A stretch of 42,894 bases of DNA from Candidatus Heimdallarchaeota archaeon. Its GTDB lineage: Archaea > Asgardarchaeota > Heimdallarchaeia > Heimdallarchaeales > Heimdallarchaeaceae. Positions within the stretch are counted from its first letter, which is position 1. Every line of letters begins with the position of its first letter. The translations under genes and the position numbers were made by a program. The stretch lies in assembly GCA_030668875.1 (NCBI GenBank), contig DAOVER010000025.1, positions 1 through 42,894 of the forward strand, read 5' to 3'. The notes under the pieces are model-generated. The model searched no databases and was not told where the DNA came from. It saw nothing but the letters and a program-made list of their open reading frames with translations. Below are positions 18,195 through 26,993 of this stretch, in pieces.

Positions 18195-18705
18195 AGAGGA
18201 ACAATTAGGATGTAAATTTTCTCAAACATCTTTAACAGATTTAACTATGTTTGAAAATGACTTCTTTGATCTAATTGTTTCAAATATCGTCTTAGTGGAT
18301 ATACAAGACTATCAAAAAGCTTTCTTAGAAATAAATCGTGTACTGAAAAAAGATGGAAGATTTATTTGGTCAAATTCGCATCCCACTTTTGGAAGATTAG
18401 GGTCAATGGATCTTAGATTACCTTTTGATGCGTCTAGAAATGAAGAAAATCTATACAAGATAATCGACAGATATTTTGACAGCGGAGGAACATTAGTATC
18501 TTGGGGGAAAGTTCAACCTCTTTGGCAGTTCGATAGAACATTATCAGAGTATAGCCACGCGTTAAAGGAAGCAGGATTTGCTATAAGAGAGATTATAGAA
18601 CCAAAACCAGATTTGGAACTGATTAGAAAAAACCCAAGATTTTTAGCGTTTGATGCTGATAGATATCCTCATTTCATAATATTCGATTGTATAAAATTGG
18701 AGTGA
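18187..18705 (+). pseudogene. Class I SAM methyltransferase, 5' truncated
   Basis: The open frame encodes about 172 residues that match the C-terminal two thirds of a SAM-dependent methyltransferase: FDLIVSNIVLVDI (motif II-like), then a long AFLEINRVLKKDGRFIW stretch (motif III) and a C-terminal cap. The glycine-rich motif I that binds SAM is absent. The sequence upstream is the TnpB remnant, so the 5' end was removed by the insertion or a later deletion. The apparent start at 18187 lies within remnant sequence. It is probably inactive. The rest of the frame has no stop, so the loss may be recent. Confidence 0.75.
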
Positions 18706-18712
18706 ACATTTC

Positions 18713-19279
18713 TTACAGTTTGCTCAATTCAAGTTGATAGACCAACCACGTAAAAGCTTCATAGACACCTTTACCATTTAGAGCACTACAATCGAACACT
18801 GAGAAAGTGCGGTCTTTCAATTCTAAATGAAGGTTCAACAACTGAATCATCAATGGTGCTTGGATAGCATCAGGTAAATCTTGCTTGTTTGCAAGAATAA
18901 GAGTTGGAATCTTTTCGAGATGAGGATTATTAAAAACATGAGTTCTCAATATATCTCGAGCTTCTGGTAATCTTTCGATATCAGCAGCATCTATCACGAA
19001 AACAGCTGCAGAACAACCTGGATAGTGTACTTCCCACAAAAACCGAAATTGTTCTTGACCAGCTACATCTATTGTTGTTATATCCCATCCTTCGAAGTTT
19101 ATTGAGTCAATATTCTGACCTATTGTAGGAGAAGTATCACCTTGATATTCACCTGTATTCATGTATTTTGTCAAGGTAGTTTTTCCTGCTGAATCAAGTC
19201 CAACGACAAGAATTTTAGCTCTTTTCTCAGCTTTTAGTTTTCTTCTTAACCATAGGGAAAATGAAGTAAAAGCACTCAT
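18713..19279 (-). CDS. Arf/Sar-family small GTPase
   Basis: A 188-residue small GTPase with all G motifs: G1 GLDSAGKT (27-34), G2 threonine T52 in SPTIGQN, G3 DVAGQ (71-75), G4 NKQD (131-134) and a G5-like CSAL. The GLDSAGKT loop and the N-terminal amphipathic helix (SAFTSFSLWLRRKL) are Arf/Arl/Sar1 features rather than Ras or Rab. Eukaryotic Arfs use that helix for membrane binding. There is no Gly2, so no myristoylation. I chose ATG 19279 over TTG 19303 because GAGGTG lies 6-7 nt before it. Such GTPases are characteristic of Asgard archaea. No GEF, GAP or coat gene is adjacent. Confidence 0.9.
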   Translation of the reverse strand: MSAFTSFSLWLRRKLKAEKRAKILVVGLDSAGKTTLTKYMNTGEYQGDTSPTIGQNIDSINFEGWDITTIDVAGQEQFRFLWEVHYPGCSAAVFVIDAADIERLPEARDILRTHVFNNPHLEKIPTLILANKQDLPDAIQAPLMIQLLNLHLELKDRTFSVFDCSALNGKGVYEAFTWLVYQLELSKL

Positions 19280-19467
19280 CCTGACACCTCTGTTTATCGA
19301 CAAATCTAATTTGTTTACTAATCAATCTCAACTAATATATTCTTTGATAGTTAATGGGTATATAAAACTTAATTTGTTTAAGCAATTGTTTTTAGCAAAT
19401 TTCATCTCCCAATTAGACATTTTTACTCTCAACAAACTTTTTATTGATACCACTTTATCCCTCTCTT

Positions 19468-20907
19468 ATGACGGAAGCAGAAGAGCGATATGATAGGAGA
19501 TTGCTTTCTGTTGATGTAGTCAAAGGAATAGCTATTATGGGTGTTCTTTTCATCCACCCTACAATCTATGGAATTTGGCAAACAGAAGCTATAGCGTTAG
19601 AAACTGTTAGTTTTTGGGTTGTGATTGGCTTTATTCCTATTATTCTTATGGGTACATGGGGTGGAGGATTTCCTCTTATCAGTTCTTTAATTAACACTTA
19701 TACTGTTTTTAACAGACTTGAACGAGGAATTAAGTTCAGAAGAGCTGTTGTCCCTATTTTAATCAGCAGTACCATCCTTCTACTTCTAGATCCACTCAAA
19801 GGTTTTCTTTTTGGGAGAACATGGACTAATACCTTCCCAACAGATACAACTATTTATGGAAAATACAATTTCTCAGTACTTACTCATTTGTTAGAGTATG
19901 GAACTTTCAGACTTCCTACAGCTGAAAAAATATTCCAAATAGGAGCCTTACCAGCAATTGGGTTAAGCGGTTTTATGGTTGTTTTTCTTTTGTGGATACT
20001 CTTCAGAAACGGAGGAAGAGAGAAGACAAAACGAAATGTAATTATTTTGATTAGTATTGGACTAGTTTGGGCAGGAATAAATAATTTTGTTTGTGAATGG
20101 ACTTACGATTATATTGGTGCTCTATTTCTTAAAGGAGGAATATCCACATTCTTTGCATACATCTTACGCTTATTTTTTGGCGCTCAACTCTCATTCTTTC
20201 CGATGGGTATCTATGCCATTTTTGGAATGGTTGGAGGTTATCTTGTTGTACAAAAACAGGATATTAAATGGATCAAACGCTATGGATATGGATTTGGTAG
20301 CCTTTTCTTAGGAGGCTTCGTTATTACAACTGCTATTACTCTAGCTAATGCATCAGGTATTGAAGCAGGACTTTTTGGTATTTTAGATTATGAGATTTAT
20401 CCAAGAGAGTTGTTTTTCCTAAGTATAGGTTGTATGATGTTCATTTTCGTTTTTCTTGTTAAGAAATTTGAGTACACTAGTAGTGACAATAAAATTCGCT
20501 TAGCTAAAAAAACTGCATATATCAGAAGGTTTGGAGTAGCAACTTTAACAATCTACTTCTTTGAACCATTATTCAATGGTATTTTTCCGTTTATTTTCCA
20601 TCGATTATTTGGAGGACCAGTTCAAGAGTTTGGAACCCCTGATCTATTTATGACAAACATTGGAGCTATTTTCCTCTATGAGTTTGTCCTCTTCACTTTT
20701 TGGGGTTTAGGTGTTTATTTGTGGTCTAAATCAGGATATAAATTTGGTTTAGAACATCTAATAATTGTTACAACGAGACCCTTGCGAAAAGTGAAAACGA
20801 AACGTCTTCAACTATATATTCCGAGCAAGGAAGAACTTGAAGCCTTACCAAAGAAAATAAAACGTAGGAATAGAAGAGACAAAGGAGAAGTTGAAAAAGA
20901 ATCATAG
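19468..20907 (+). CDS. Polytopic membrane protein, acyltransferase-like (DUF1624/DUF418-type)
   Basis: A 479-residue membrane protein with about ten hydrophobic segments and a basic C-terminal tail. The opening RRLLSVDVVKGIAIMGVLFIH resembles the 'R-x-xSxDxxRGxxI' start of membrane acyltransferase families (heparan-alpha-glucosaminide acetyltransferase-like DUF1624, DUF418). The LTIYFFEPLFNGIF segment near the end also fits. These proteins usually acylate glycans or lipids at the membrane. I chose ATG 19468 over an upstream TTG; the box CTTTTTATTG at 19437-19446 then lies 22-31 nt away. The function is inferred from weak motifs. Confidence 0.6.
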   Translation: MTEAEERYDRRLLSVDVVKGIAIMGVLFIHPTIYGIWQTEAIALETVSFWVVIGFIPIILMGTWGGGFPLISSLINTYTVFNRLERGIKFRRAVVPILISSTILLLLDPLKGFLFGRTWTNTFPTDTTIYGKYNFSVLTHLLEYGTFRLPTAEKIFQIGALPAIGLSGFMVVFLLWILFRNGGREKTKRNVIILISIGLVWAGINNFVCEWTYDYIGALFLKGGISTFFAYILRLFFGAQLSFFPMGIYAIFGMVGGYLVVQKQDIKWIKRYGYGFGSLFLGGFVITTAITLANASGIEAGLFGILDYEIYPRELFFLSIGCMMFIFVFLVKKFEYTSSDNKIRLAKKTAYIRRFGVATLTIYFFEPLFNGIFPFIFHRLFGGPVQEFGTPDLFMTNIGAIFLYEFVLFTFWGLGVYLWSKSGYKFGLEHLIIVTTRPLRKVKTKRLQLYIPSKEELEALPKKIKRRNRRDKGEVEKES

Positions 20908-20954
20908 AAAGAGAATTTCATAAAATTCTTAAATTCAAACTATTCTTGTAAAAC

Positions 20955-21551
20955 ATGAACAAAGAGAATCTTGTCAAGGAAGGATATGATAAGATTTCAG
21001 AGAATTTTCTCAGCTTTAGACATCAATTTGATAATTCTCAGGAGCTAGAAAAGTTTGTTGAATACCTCCCTGAGAACGGAAAAGTGCTTGATGTAGGGTG
21101 TGGAGTGGGGATTCCAATAGCAAGATTTTTTATCGAAAATGACTTTGATTTGACTGGAATAGATATTTCCGAAGGGATGTTAACTAAAGCAAGGGAAAAT
21201 GTTCCCGAAGCGCAGTTTTTTCTATATAATATGTCTGAATTAGATTTTCTAGATAACTATTTTGATGGTTTAGTATCTATCTATGCATTGTTTCATGTTC
21301 CAAAAAATAAGCATGGTGAGATTATTAAAAACTTTCATAGAATGCTAAAAAAAGATTGTCATATGATGCTAGTTTTCAATCCACGAGAAAATGAAGGAGT
21401 GGATGACTTCCTTGGAACAGATATGTATTGGAGTTGTCATAAACCTGAAATATCTAGAAAACTAGTATTAGACGCTGGATTTGAAATCATCTTTGATGAA
21501 ATTCTTGATAGAGGAAATGAGTTTATGTATTGGGTAATAGCTAAGAAATAA
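20955..21551 (+). CDS. Class I SAM-dependent methyltransferase
   Basis: A 198-residue methyltransferase with motif I VLDVGCGVGIPIA, the acidic end of strand 2 in LTGIDIS, YFDGLVSIYALFHV (motif II region) and RMLKKDCHMMLVF (motif III). Its fold is of the Methyltransf_11 type. It lies 47 nt after the membrane acyltransferase gene. The substrate is unknown. Confidence 0.8.
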   Translation: MNKENLVKEGYDKISENFLSFRHQFDNSQELEKFVEYLPENGKVLDVGCGVGIPIARFFIENDFDLTGIDISEGMLTKARENVPEAQFFLYNMSELDFLDNYFDGLVSIYALFHVPKNKHGEIIKNFHRMLKKDCHMMLVFNPRENEGVDDFLGTDMYWSCHKPEISRKLVLDAGFEIIFDEILDRGNEFMYWVIAKK

Positions 21552-21610
21552 GCACAAATCATGTTCTATATTTTCGAAAAACTTATCACAGTTCCATAGT
21601 TCTTTTGCTT

Positions 21611-22432
21611 ATGTTTGCAAAGAAAGAGGATGAAGTTGTTAAGAAAACGAAAACACCAATCACGCAAAACAGCCTAATTGAAGATTTTAAAAAATTGGGT
21701 TTGAAAGCAGGTGATGTTGTTATTGTTCATGCCTCTATGAGTAAAATAGGTTGGATTGCTGGAACTTCAGTTGCTGTAGTCAATGCGCTTTTGGAAGTTC
21801 TAACACCTGAAGGAACGCTTGTGATGCCAACAATGACTTCAGATAACACAGACCCAGAAAACTGGAAAAACCCACCTGTTCCCGATGAATGGAAACAAAT
21901 AATTCGGGATAATATGCCAGCCTATCATCCAGATTATTCTACTTCAAGAGGTATGGGTAGAATATCAGAAACATTTCGTAATTACCCAGATGTGTTACGA
22001 TCAAATCATCCTCAAAGTTCATTTGCAGCTTGGGGAAAGTATAAGGAAAAGATATGTGGCCGACATGACCTAACACCATGTTTTGGTGAAAATACTCCTC
22101 TTGAGGAGTTATATAATCTTAAGGCAAAGATTCTTCTACTGGGTATTGAACATTTAAACAACACATCACTCCATTATGCTGAATGCAAAGCCAACATAGA
22201 TGACAAACCCATCCAAAAGCAAGGTGCAGCATTGTTTGACAATGGTAAGAGAGTATGGGTTAGTTTTGAAGATCTTGATTATAATGATGAAGATTTTCTC
22301 CAAGTAGGTGTAGAGTTTGAAAAAGAAAATCCTATCTTAAAGGGAAAGATTGGTCAAGCAGACTCGAAGTTACTTCCAATCAAAGAACTCATAGATTTTG
22401 CAATTCCTTGGTTTGAGAAGAATAGGAAATAG
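21611..22432 (+). CDS. AAC(3)-like N-acetyltransferase
   Basis: A 273-residue protein of the aminoglycoside 3-N-acetyltransferase (AAC(3)/YokD) family. Visible motifs are VIVHASMSKIGWIAG at the start, LLEVLTPEGTLVMPT, the conserved YSTSRGMGRISE and NHPQSSFAAWG, and a terminal HYAECKAN. Bacterial members acetylate aminoglycosides; in archaea the physiological acceptor is unknown. The ATG at 21611 is preferred to an in-frame TTG at 21605. The next gene, an amidohydrolase, starts about 28 nt downstream, which suggests joint expression. Lateral origin is possible but codon use looks like the neighbours. Confidence 0.8.
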   Translation: MFAKKEDEVVKKTKTPITQNSLIEDFKKLGLKAGDVVIVHASMSKIGWIAGTSVAVVNALLEVLTPEGTLVMPTMTSDNTDPENWKNPPVPDEWKQIIRDNMPAYHPDYSTSRGMGRISETFRNYPDVLRSNHPQSSFAAWGKYKEKICGRHDLTPCFGENTPLEELYNLKAKILLLGIEHLNNTSLHYAECKANIDDKPIQKQGAALFDNGKRVWVSFEDLDYNDEDFLQVGVEFEKENPILKGKIGQADSKLLPIKELIDFAIPWFEKNRK

Positions 22433-22460
22433 ATTTTTAAATTCTATATTTTACTACTTT

Positions 22461-23645
22461 TTGGTTAGCAAGTTGAAGGAAAAAGTATCTTCATTTATAG
22501 ATGAGAATAGGGAGTTATTATTAGCAGTAAGTAAAGAAATCTTTGACAACCCAGAACTAGGATTTGAGGAGTTCAAAGCATCTAAACTTTTATCAGAAAA
22601 AATTCAGGAAGCAGGCTTTGAGACAAAACTTGGTGTTGCGAATCTTGAAACAGCAATTCACGCCATACATCCAGATATTAGTGATGGTCCAGTTGTAGCA
22701 ATTCTTGCCGAATATGATGCCCTACCAGGGCTAGGACATGGGTGTGGTCATAACTTAATAGCTACAGCTGGATTGGGTGCAAGTTTAGCTTTAGGTTCAA
22801 TCAAAAAGGATTTGCCAGGTAAATTGGTTTTTATGGGCACTCCAGCGGAGGAATCAGGAGGGGGAAAAATATTCATGATAAATGCTGGATTGTTTGACGA
22901 AGTTGATGCAGCAATAATGTTTCATCCCTCAGCAACTAAGAATTATGTTGGAAGAGGAGGATTAGCTGTTCAAGCAATCAAGATAGAATTTTTTGGTAAA
23001 ACTGCTCATGCTTCCTCTGAACCTGAAAAAGGGATTAACGCCTTGGATGCAATTATTCAGACTTTCAATGGTATTAGTGCCTTAAGACAGCACATAACCA
23101 GCGATGCTAGAATTCATGGAGTTATTATAAATGGAGGAGTTAAACCAAACATTGTTCCTGATTATGCTTCAGCTGAATTTTATGTAAGAGCACAAGATGA
23201 TAATTACCTTGAAGAACTTTTAAACAAGGTTGAAAACTGCGCCAAAGGAGCAGCTTTGAGTTCTGGAGCAAGATTAGAATTTAGTGAAGTAGGCAATGCC
23301 TATATGTCTAGAAATGTAAACAAGATTCTAGGGGAAGCCTTCTCAAAGAATATGAATGCAATTGGAGAGGAAACTCATACAGTACCTCATGGAAAAGGTT
23401 TAGGATCAAGTGATATAGGAAATGTTAGTCATGTAGTTCCTACAATTCACCCGTACATAGGAATAAGTAAGATTGAAATCAATGGTCATTCTACAGATTT
23501 TGCAAAAGCAGCAAATAGTGAATACGGAAACGAACAGATGCTCAAAATAACTAAAGCATTAGCAATGACAGCCATTGATGTGTTTACCACTCCTAAACTT
23601 GTTGAAGAGATGAAAAAGGAATTTGCAATAACAAAAAAAGGATAG
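22461..23645 (+). CDS. M20 family amidohydrolase/peptidase
   Basis: A dinuclear zinc amidohydrolase of about 394 residues of the M20D type (AbgB, hippurate hydrolase, N-acyl amino acid deacylase). It shows EYDALPGLGHGCGHN (metal ligands), GTPAEESGGGK (catalytic and metal-binding glutamates) and GINALDAI in the dimerisation domain. The frame is open further upstream but overlaps the AAC(3) gene, so I place the start at TTG 22461 (or TTG 22473). The 3' third has a broken copy 6.2 kb downstream. The amide substrate is unknown; pairing with an N-acetyltransferase suggests an acylation/deacylation couple. Confidence 0.85.
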   Translation: MVSKLKEKVSSFIDENRELLLAVSKEIFDNPELGFEEFKASKLLSEKIQEAGFETKLGVANLETAIHAIHPDISDGPVVAILAEYDALPGLGHGCGHNLIATAGLGASLALGSIKKDLPGKLVFMGTPAEESGGGKIFMINAGLFDEVDAAIMFHPSATKNYVGRGGLAVQAIKIEFFGKTAHASSEPEKGINALDAIIQTFNGISALRQHITSDARIHGVIINGGVKPNIVPDYASAEFYVRAQDDNYLEELLNKVENCAKGAALSSGARLEFSEVGNAYMSRNVNKILGEAFSKNMNAIGEETHTVPHGKGLGSSDIGNVSHVVPTIHPYIGISKIEINGHSTDFAKAANSEYGNEQMLKITKALAMTAIDVFTTPKLVEEMKKEFAITKKG

Positions 23646-23647
23646 TT

Positions 23648-23762
23648 TTTTCTCCAGAATAACAACCTCTTCTCATTTCAATAAGTACTTCAGCCTCTGG
23701 ATACTCTAGAAGCTCATCAAAATAAGTTGAGTTTCTCCTTCTATCTAGAAGACTCCTGTATT
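23648..23762 (-). pseudogene. Probable GNAT acetyltransferase 3' remnant
   Basis: Read on the minus strand, this gap encodes YRSLL, then after an apparent disruption FDELLEYPEAEV and a tail ending GEKTI. This resembles the end of a GNAT acetyltransferase ('YRSLGF-E---YPE-E...MEKKL') and the last part of the intact GNAT at 30147-30665 (GFVEIEEYPESE). It sits directly after the M20 gene in the same convergent orientation as the intact GNAT sits after the M20 remnant at 29845-30140. The match is short, so the call rests partly on this parallel context. Confidence 0.45.
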
Positions 23763-23789
23763 AACCTAAGAATTAGCCAAATTAATAAC

Positions 23790-26135
23790 TTACTCTTCTT
23801 CAATTGCTTGTGCAAGGTTTTTACCTCCTAAAAATTGAAACTCAGGTATTAAGGAAATTACAACTGTCATAATTGAAAAGGAAATTGTAATTAAATAGTC
23901 CCAACCAGTGGTACTTGATTCTATTTTGAAAAATATATCAGAAATGAGCGATAACCAGTAACAATTCAAAAATAGTCCTGATATAAATCCTAGACATAGA
24001 GCAACAAGTGTTAGCATTGCTATTTCCAACCCTAATTGTAGAAGAATCTGAGATTTTGAAAAACCAAAAACCCGTTCTAAAGAAACTTCCCGCGTTCTTT
24101 CAATTGTAATTATAAATGTTGTAGAGAAAATTGCTAAAAATGCAATAATGAAGCCCAAAATCATCATAATTTTAACAATTATTGTTTGAATGTCAATAAT
24201 GCTTTCAATTCTATCTTGAAAAATACTTTTCGATAAAGCTAGTCGAATATCCTTATGGGTATTCATTTCGTCCATCAAATCCCCTGATTTGTTATTTTGT
24301 GAAGACGCTATTATACCATTTACTGGCAAATATCCTAATCTTTCTTCTAAATATGGAAGCTGAATAAACATCGCTATAGGAGATCCGACAGCTCTACACA
24401 ATCCCACAATAGAAATATTAACTTGCTCTGTATGAAACCAAAAACTGAAGTTATCACCTGATTTTACATCTAGTTTCTTTGCAATATGAGTTGACATTAT
24501 TACCTCTGCAGCTTTTTCTCCAGAAAAGTCTTGACCTTCTTGAATATCTATTTCTATCAATTGTGAATCACTGACAATCCCTCTTAACTGTACTATTAAT
24601 TCACTACGTATATCAGGTTGAACTATAGCTTCTAAATATGGCTCTGAATGTTCTATCGAATTGAACTGGCTAATTTCATCGTAAATAGCATGAGTATAAT
24701 CAAACGTGTTGAAAAGACCTTTCACATCCCACTTCACTTTTGTGTCAAAATACACATTTTGGGTTGTGGATAAGCTTGTTTGAGCAGAGAGAAGTGAAAA
24801 AGACAACATAATAGAACCCATAAAAGCTATAAGGGTTAGCGTAGTTCTAAGTTTATTGCGAGATAAGTTGCGAAAGGCATACTTCAATTGCAAAGGAAAT
24901 CTAATTGGTAATGGTTTTTTCTTTGTTTTTGGTTTAAACTCTTTTACTTTACCACGAAGTGCTTCATAGGGTGTCATAGAAACATTTTCCTTGGCAGCTA
25001 AATAAGTAAAAATTAATGAAATAAATAGGGTTATACCTACAACTTCAACTAAAACCCCTATTGAAAAGAAAGATGTTAAATCTAAAATTCCCCAAAGTGT
25101 CGCAAGCATTCCCGACAAAAATTTTAATAAAAACCATGAAGCTACAATCCCAACCCCTATTGCAAATAGAGCAATGACTAATGTTCTTAAGAGAAACGCT
25201 TTCATTATAGTTGAAGAAGAAAATCCAAATGAATAGAGCATGCCCGTCTGTTTTCTCTGTTCGAAAGCATATCTTTTCGTGATTATGAAGACTACAAAAC
25301 CTGCAATAATCATTATTATTATCGCAGATGAATTTAGATATTTGGATGTTAGGTTTAATATATCAGTTAATGAAGCACTTATGCTAATCTCACGTACTTG
25401 CCATATTATAATCAGTGGTAGATGAGCTTCAATGAAAACATCATGTAAATAATCTGAACAGTCATTTATTTCATCTTTTGAAACTTCATCAGAAAAATAT
25501 ACTAGTACATTATTAAAAAAGGGAAAGGGTATGTTAGCTATACTGCGAAGATCTTTTTCTGAAATATAAATTGCCCCTTCTTGAGTAAAGTCATAACTCA
25601 TAAATTCAATTGATCGAATTATACCAACAATGGTAAATTGTTGAACACCAGTTTCTCCATAAAGAGAGATGGAGTCATCTAAAGATAAATTGAGATGATT
25701 GGCAAAGGATTCTAAGATGACAGTTTGATTATCAGAAATATCTAGAGTTCCTTCAACTAGTTTTATTTCATTAACATCCATAGTTTTAGAGTCATTAACC
25801 CCTACGATGTTTACTGGATACCATTCAGTCTCATGAAAAATTTTGTATCCTGAACTAACTCTTGTTGAAATTCTCTCTGGAGCCCATCCAAGGCAATCAA
25901 TAATTGAATTATTTATCAATGGAACTATTTCAGTAGTTACATTAGTAAAACGAATGTCTAAATGGGCAAGATGATAATCTTGTGAATTAACATCTATTGA
26001 ATAGGTAATTGAAGGTGCTGTAGAAAACATTGCAATTGGAAATGCAACAATTACTAGAATTGTTAGGAATGTGATAAAACTTCTTGATTTATTAAAATAT
26101 ATTTCGCGTATGACTGCGCGATAAATTTTAGCCAT
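23790..26135 (-). CDS. ABC exporter permease, MacB/FtsX type with two modules
   Basis: A 781-residue permease. An N-terminal helix (about 15-35) is followed by a large extracellular domain (40-260), three helices (about 265-385), a further helix near 425-445, a second extracellular domain (450-650) and a last set of helices (655-765). This is two FtsX-like modules in one chain, as in bacterial ABC systems that move lipoproteins or peptides or transmit force. Its gene follows the ATPase gene by 3 nt, so the two form one exporter. The cargo is unknown. The stop at 23790 abuts the suspected GNAT remnant. Confidence 0.85.
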   Translation of the reverse strand: MAKIYRAVIREIYFNKSRSFITFLTILVIVAFPIAMFSTAPSITYSIDVNSQDYHLAHLDIRFTNVTTEIVPLINNSIIDCLGWAPERISTRVSSGYKIFHETEWYPVNIVGVNDSKTMDVNEIKLVEGTLDISDNQTVILESFANHLNLSLDDSISLYGETGVQQFTIVGIIRSIEFMSYDFTQEGAIYISEKDLRSIANIPFPFFNNVLVYFSDEVSKDEINDCSDYLHDVFIEAHLPLIIIWQVREISISASLTDILNLTSKYLNSSAIIIMIIAGFVVFIITKRYAFEQRKQTGMLYSFGFSSSTIMKAFLLRTLVIALFAIGVGIVASWFLLKFLSGMLATLWGILDLTSFFSIGVLVEVVGITLFISLIFTYLAAKENVSMTPYEALRGKVKEFKPKTKKKPLPIRFPLQLKYAFRNLSRNKLRTTLTLIAFMGSIMLSFSLLSAQTSLSTTQNVYFDTKVKWDVKGLFNTFDYTHAIYDEISQFNSIEHSEPYLEAIVQPDIRSELIVQLRGIVSDSQLIEIDIQEGQDFSGEKAAEVIMSTHIAKKLDVKSGDNFSFWFHTEQVNISIVGLCRAVGSPIAMFIQLPYLEERLGYLPVNGIIASSQNNKSGDLMDEMNTHKDIRLALSKSIFQDRIESIIDIQTIIVKIMMILGFIIAFLAIFSTTFIITIERTREVSLERVFGFSKSQILLQLGLEIAMLTLVALCLGFISGLFLNCYWLSLISDIFFKIESSTTGWDYLITISFSIMTVVISLIPEFQFLGGKNLAQAIEEE

Positions 26136-26138
26136 TTT

Positions 26139-26867
26139 TTAAGCTCCATCCAAAGAATTTTCAATCAAAATATCAGAAATAATTGTTCCAGAACGCAATT
26201 CGATTATCCTATCAGCATATTTCTTCAGTTCTGGATCGTGTGTGACAAGAATTACTGTTTTTTGATAACGCTTTGCAATATCTCTTATTAATGATACAAC
26301 ACTTTCACCAGTTTCTTGATCCAACTGACCTGTTGGCTCATCTATCAACAAAATTTCTGGGTTTTTTGCTAATGCTCGAGCAATTGCAACTCTTTGTCTT
26401 TCTCCACCTGAAAGCTGTGAAGGAAAATTGTTTGCCCTATCTTCTAAATTAACCATTTTTAGGTAACTTATGGCTTCTTTACGAATTTTTCTACGATCCA
26501 CTCTCATTAATTCCATCGTTAATTCTACATTTTCAACAGCTGTCAATGTTGGTATTAGAGAATAAAATTGAAACACAAATGAAAGTCGAGCCTTTCGATA
26601 CTTAGTTAATTTTTTATCGGAATATTCAGAAATATTTTCACCGCAAACATCTATTTCTCCCTTTGTTGGAGAATCAATTCCACCTATTAGGTTTAGCAAA
26701 GTGGTCTTTCCAGAACCACTAGAACCCATTACAAACAACAGTTGACCAGCCGGGATAGTGAAAGATACATTTCTTAAGGCATAAACAGGATTGGTCTTTA
26801 AATTATAGGTTTTTTCTAAGTTAGAGATTAAAATAACAGGTTGAATAGCTAGATGAGTGTTCAACAT
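26139..26867 (-). CDS. ABC exporter ATP-binding protein, MacB/LolD type
   Basis: A 242-residue ATPase with Walker A GSSGSGKTT, Q-loop FVFQFYSLIPTLTAVENVEL, signature LSGGERQR, Walker B ILLIDEPTGQLD and H-loop VTHD. The phrase SLIPTLTAVENVE and the TGQLD variant are typical of the MacB/LolD/FtsE group that works with FtsX-like permeases, here the next gene. A TATA-like CCTTTATATT (minus strand, 26891-26900) lies 24-33 nt before the ATG, fitting leaderless transcription, and it is close to an inverted repeat that may be the operator of the divergent MarR gene. Confidence 0.9.
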   Translation of the reverse strand: MLNTHLAIQPVILISNLEKTYNLKTNPVYALRNVSFTIPAGQLLFVMGSSGSGKTTLLNLIGGIDSPTKGEIDVCGENISEYSDKKLTKYRKARLSFVFQFYSLIPTLTAVENVELTMELMRVDRRKIRKEAISYLKMVNLEDRANNFPSQLSGGERQRVAIARALAKNPEILLIDEPTGQLDQETGESVVSLIRDIAKRYQKTVILVTHDPELKKYADRIIELRSGTIISDILIENSLDGA

Positions 26868-26890
26868 TAATATTTCATTAAGACACTACC

Positions 26891-26900
26891 AATATAAAGG
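26891..26900 (-). promoter_or_regulatory. TATA box of the MacB-like exporter operon
   Basis: On the minus strand this reads CCTTTATATT and is placed 24-33 nt upstream of the ATPase start, as expected for an archaeal leaderless gene. It lies 11 nt from the inverted repeat at 26911-26935. Confidence 0.5.
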
Positions 26901-26910
26901 TTTAGTATTC

Positions 26911-26935
26911 AAATAATTTGTTTTTCAAATTATTT
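26911..26935. promoter_or_regulatory. Candidate MarR operator, 10-bp inverted repeat
   Basis: AAATAATTTG, five T residues, then CAAATTATTT form a perfect 10-bp inverted repeat with a 5-bp spacer in the gap between the divergent exporter operon and the MarR gene. MarR dimers bind such palindromes in their own upstream regions, so binding here could control both directions. The region is very AT-rich, so some symmetry is expected by chance. Confidence 0.45.
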
Positions 26936-26993
26936 TAATTTCACATTATCGGATAATCAAAAGAAATAAATAGAGGTAAGAGACAGTATATAC

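Noticed and set aside
18713..19279. Ras- or Rab-type GTPase
   Set aside because: The N-terminal amphipathic helix, GLDSAGKT loop and DVAGQ pattern favour Arf/Sar over Ras or Rab.
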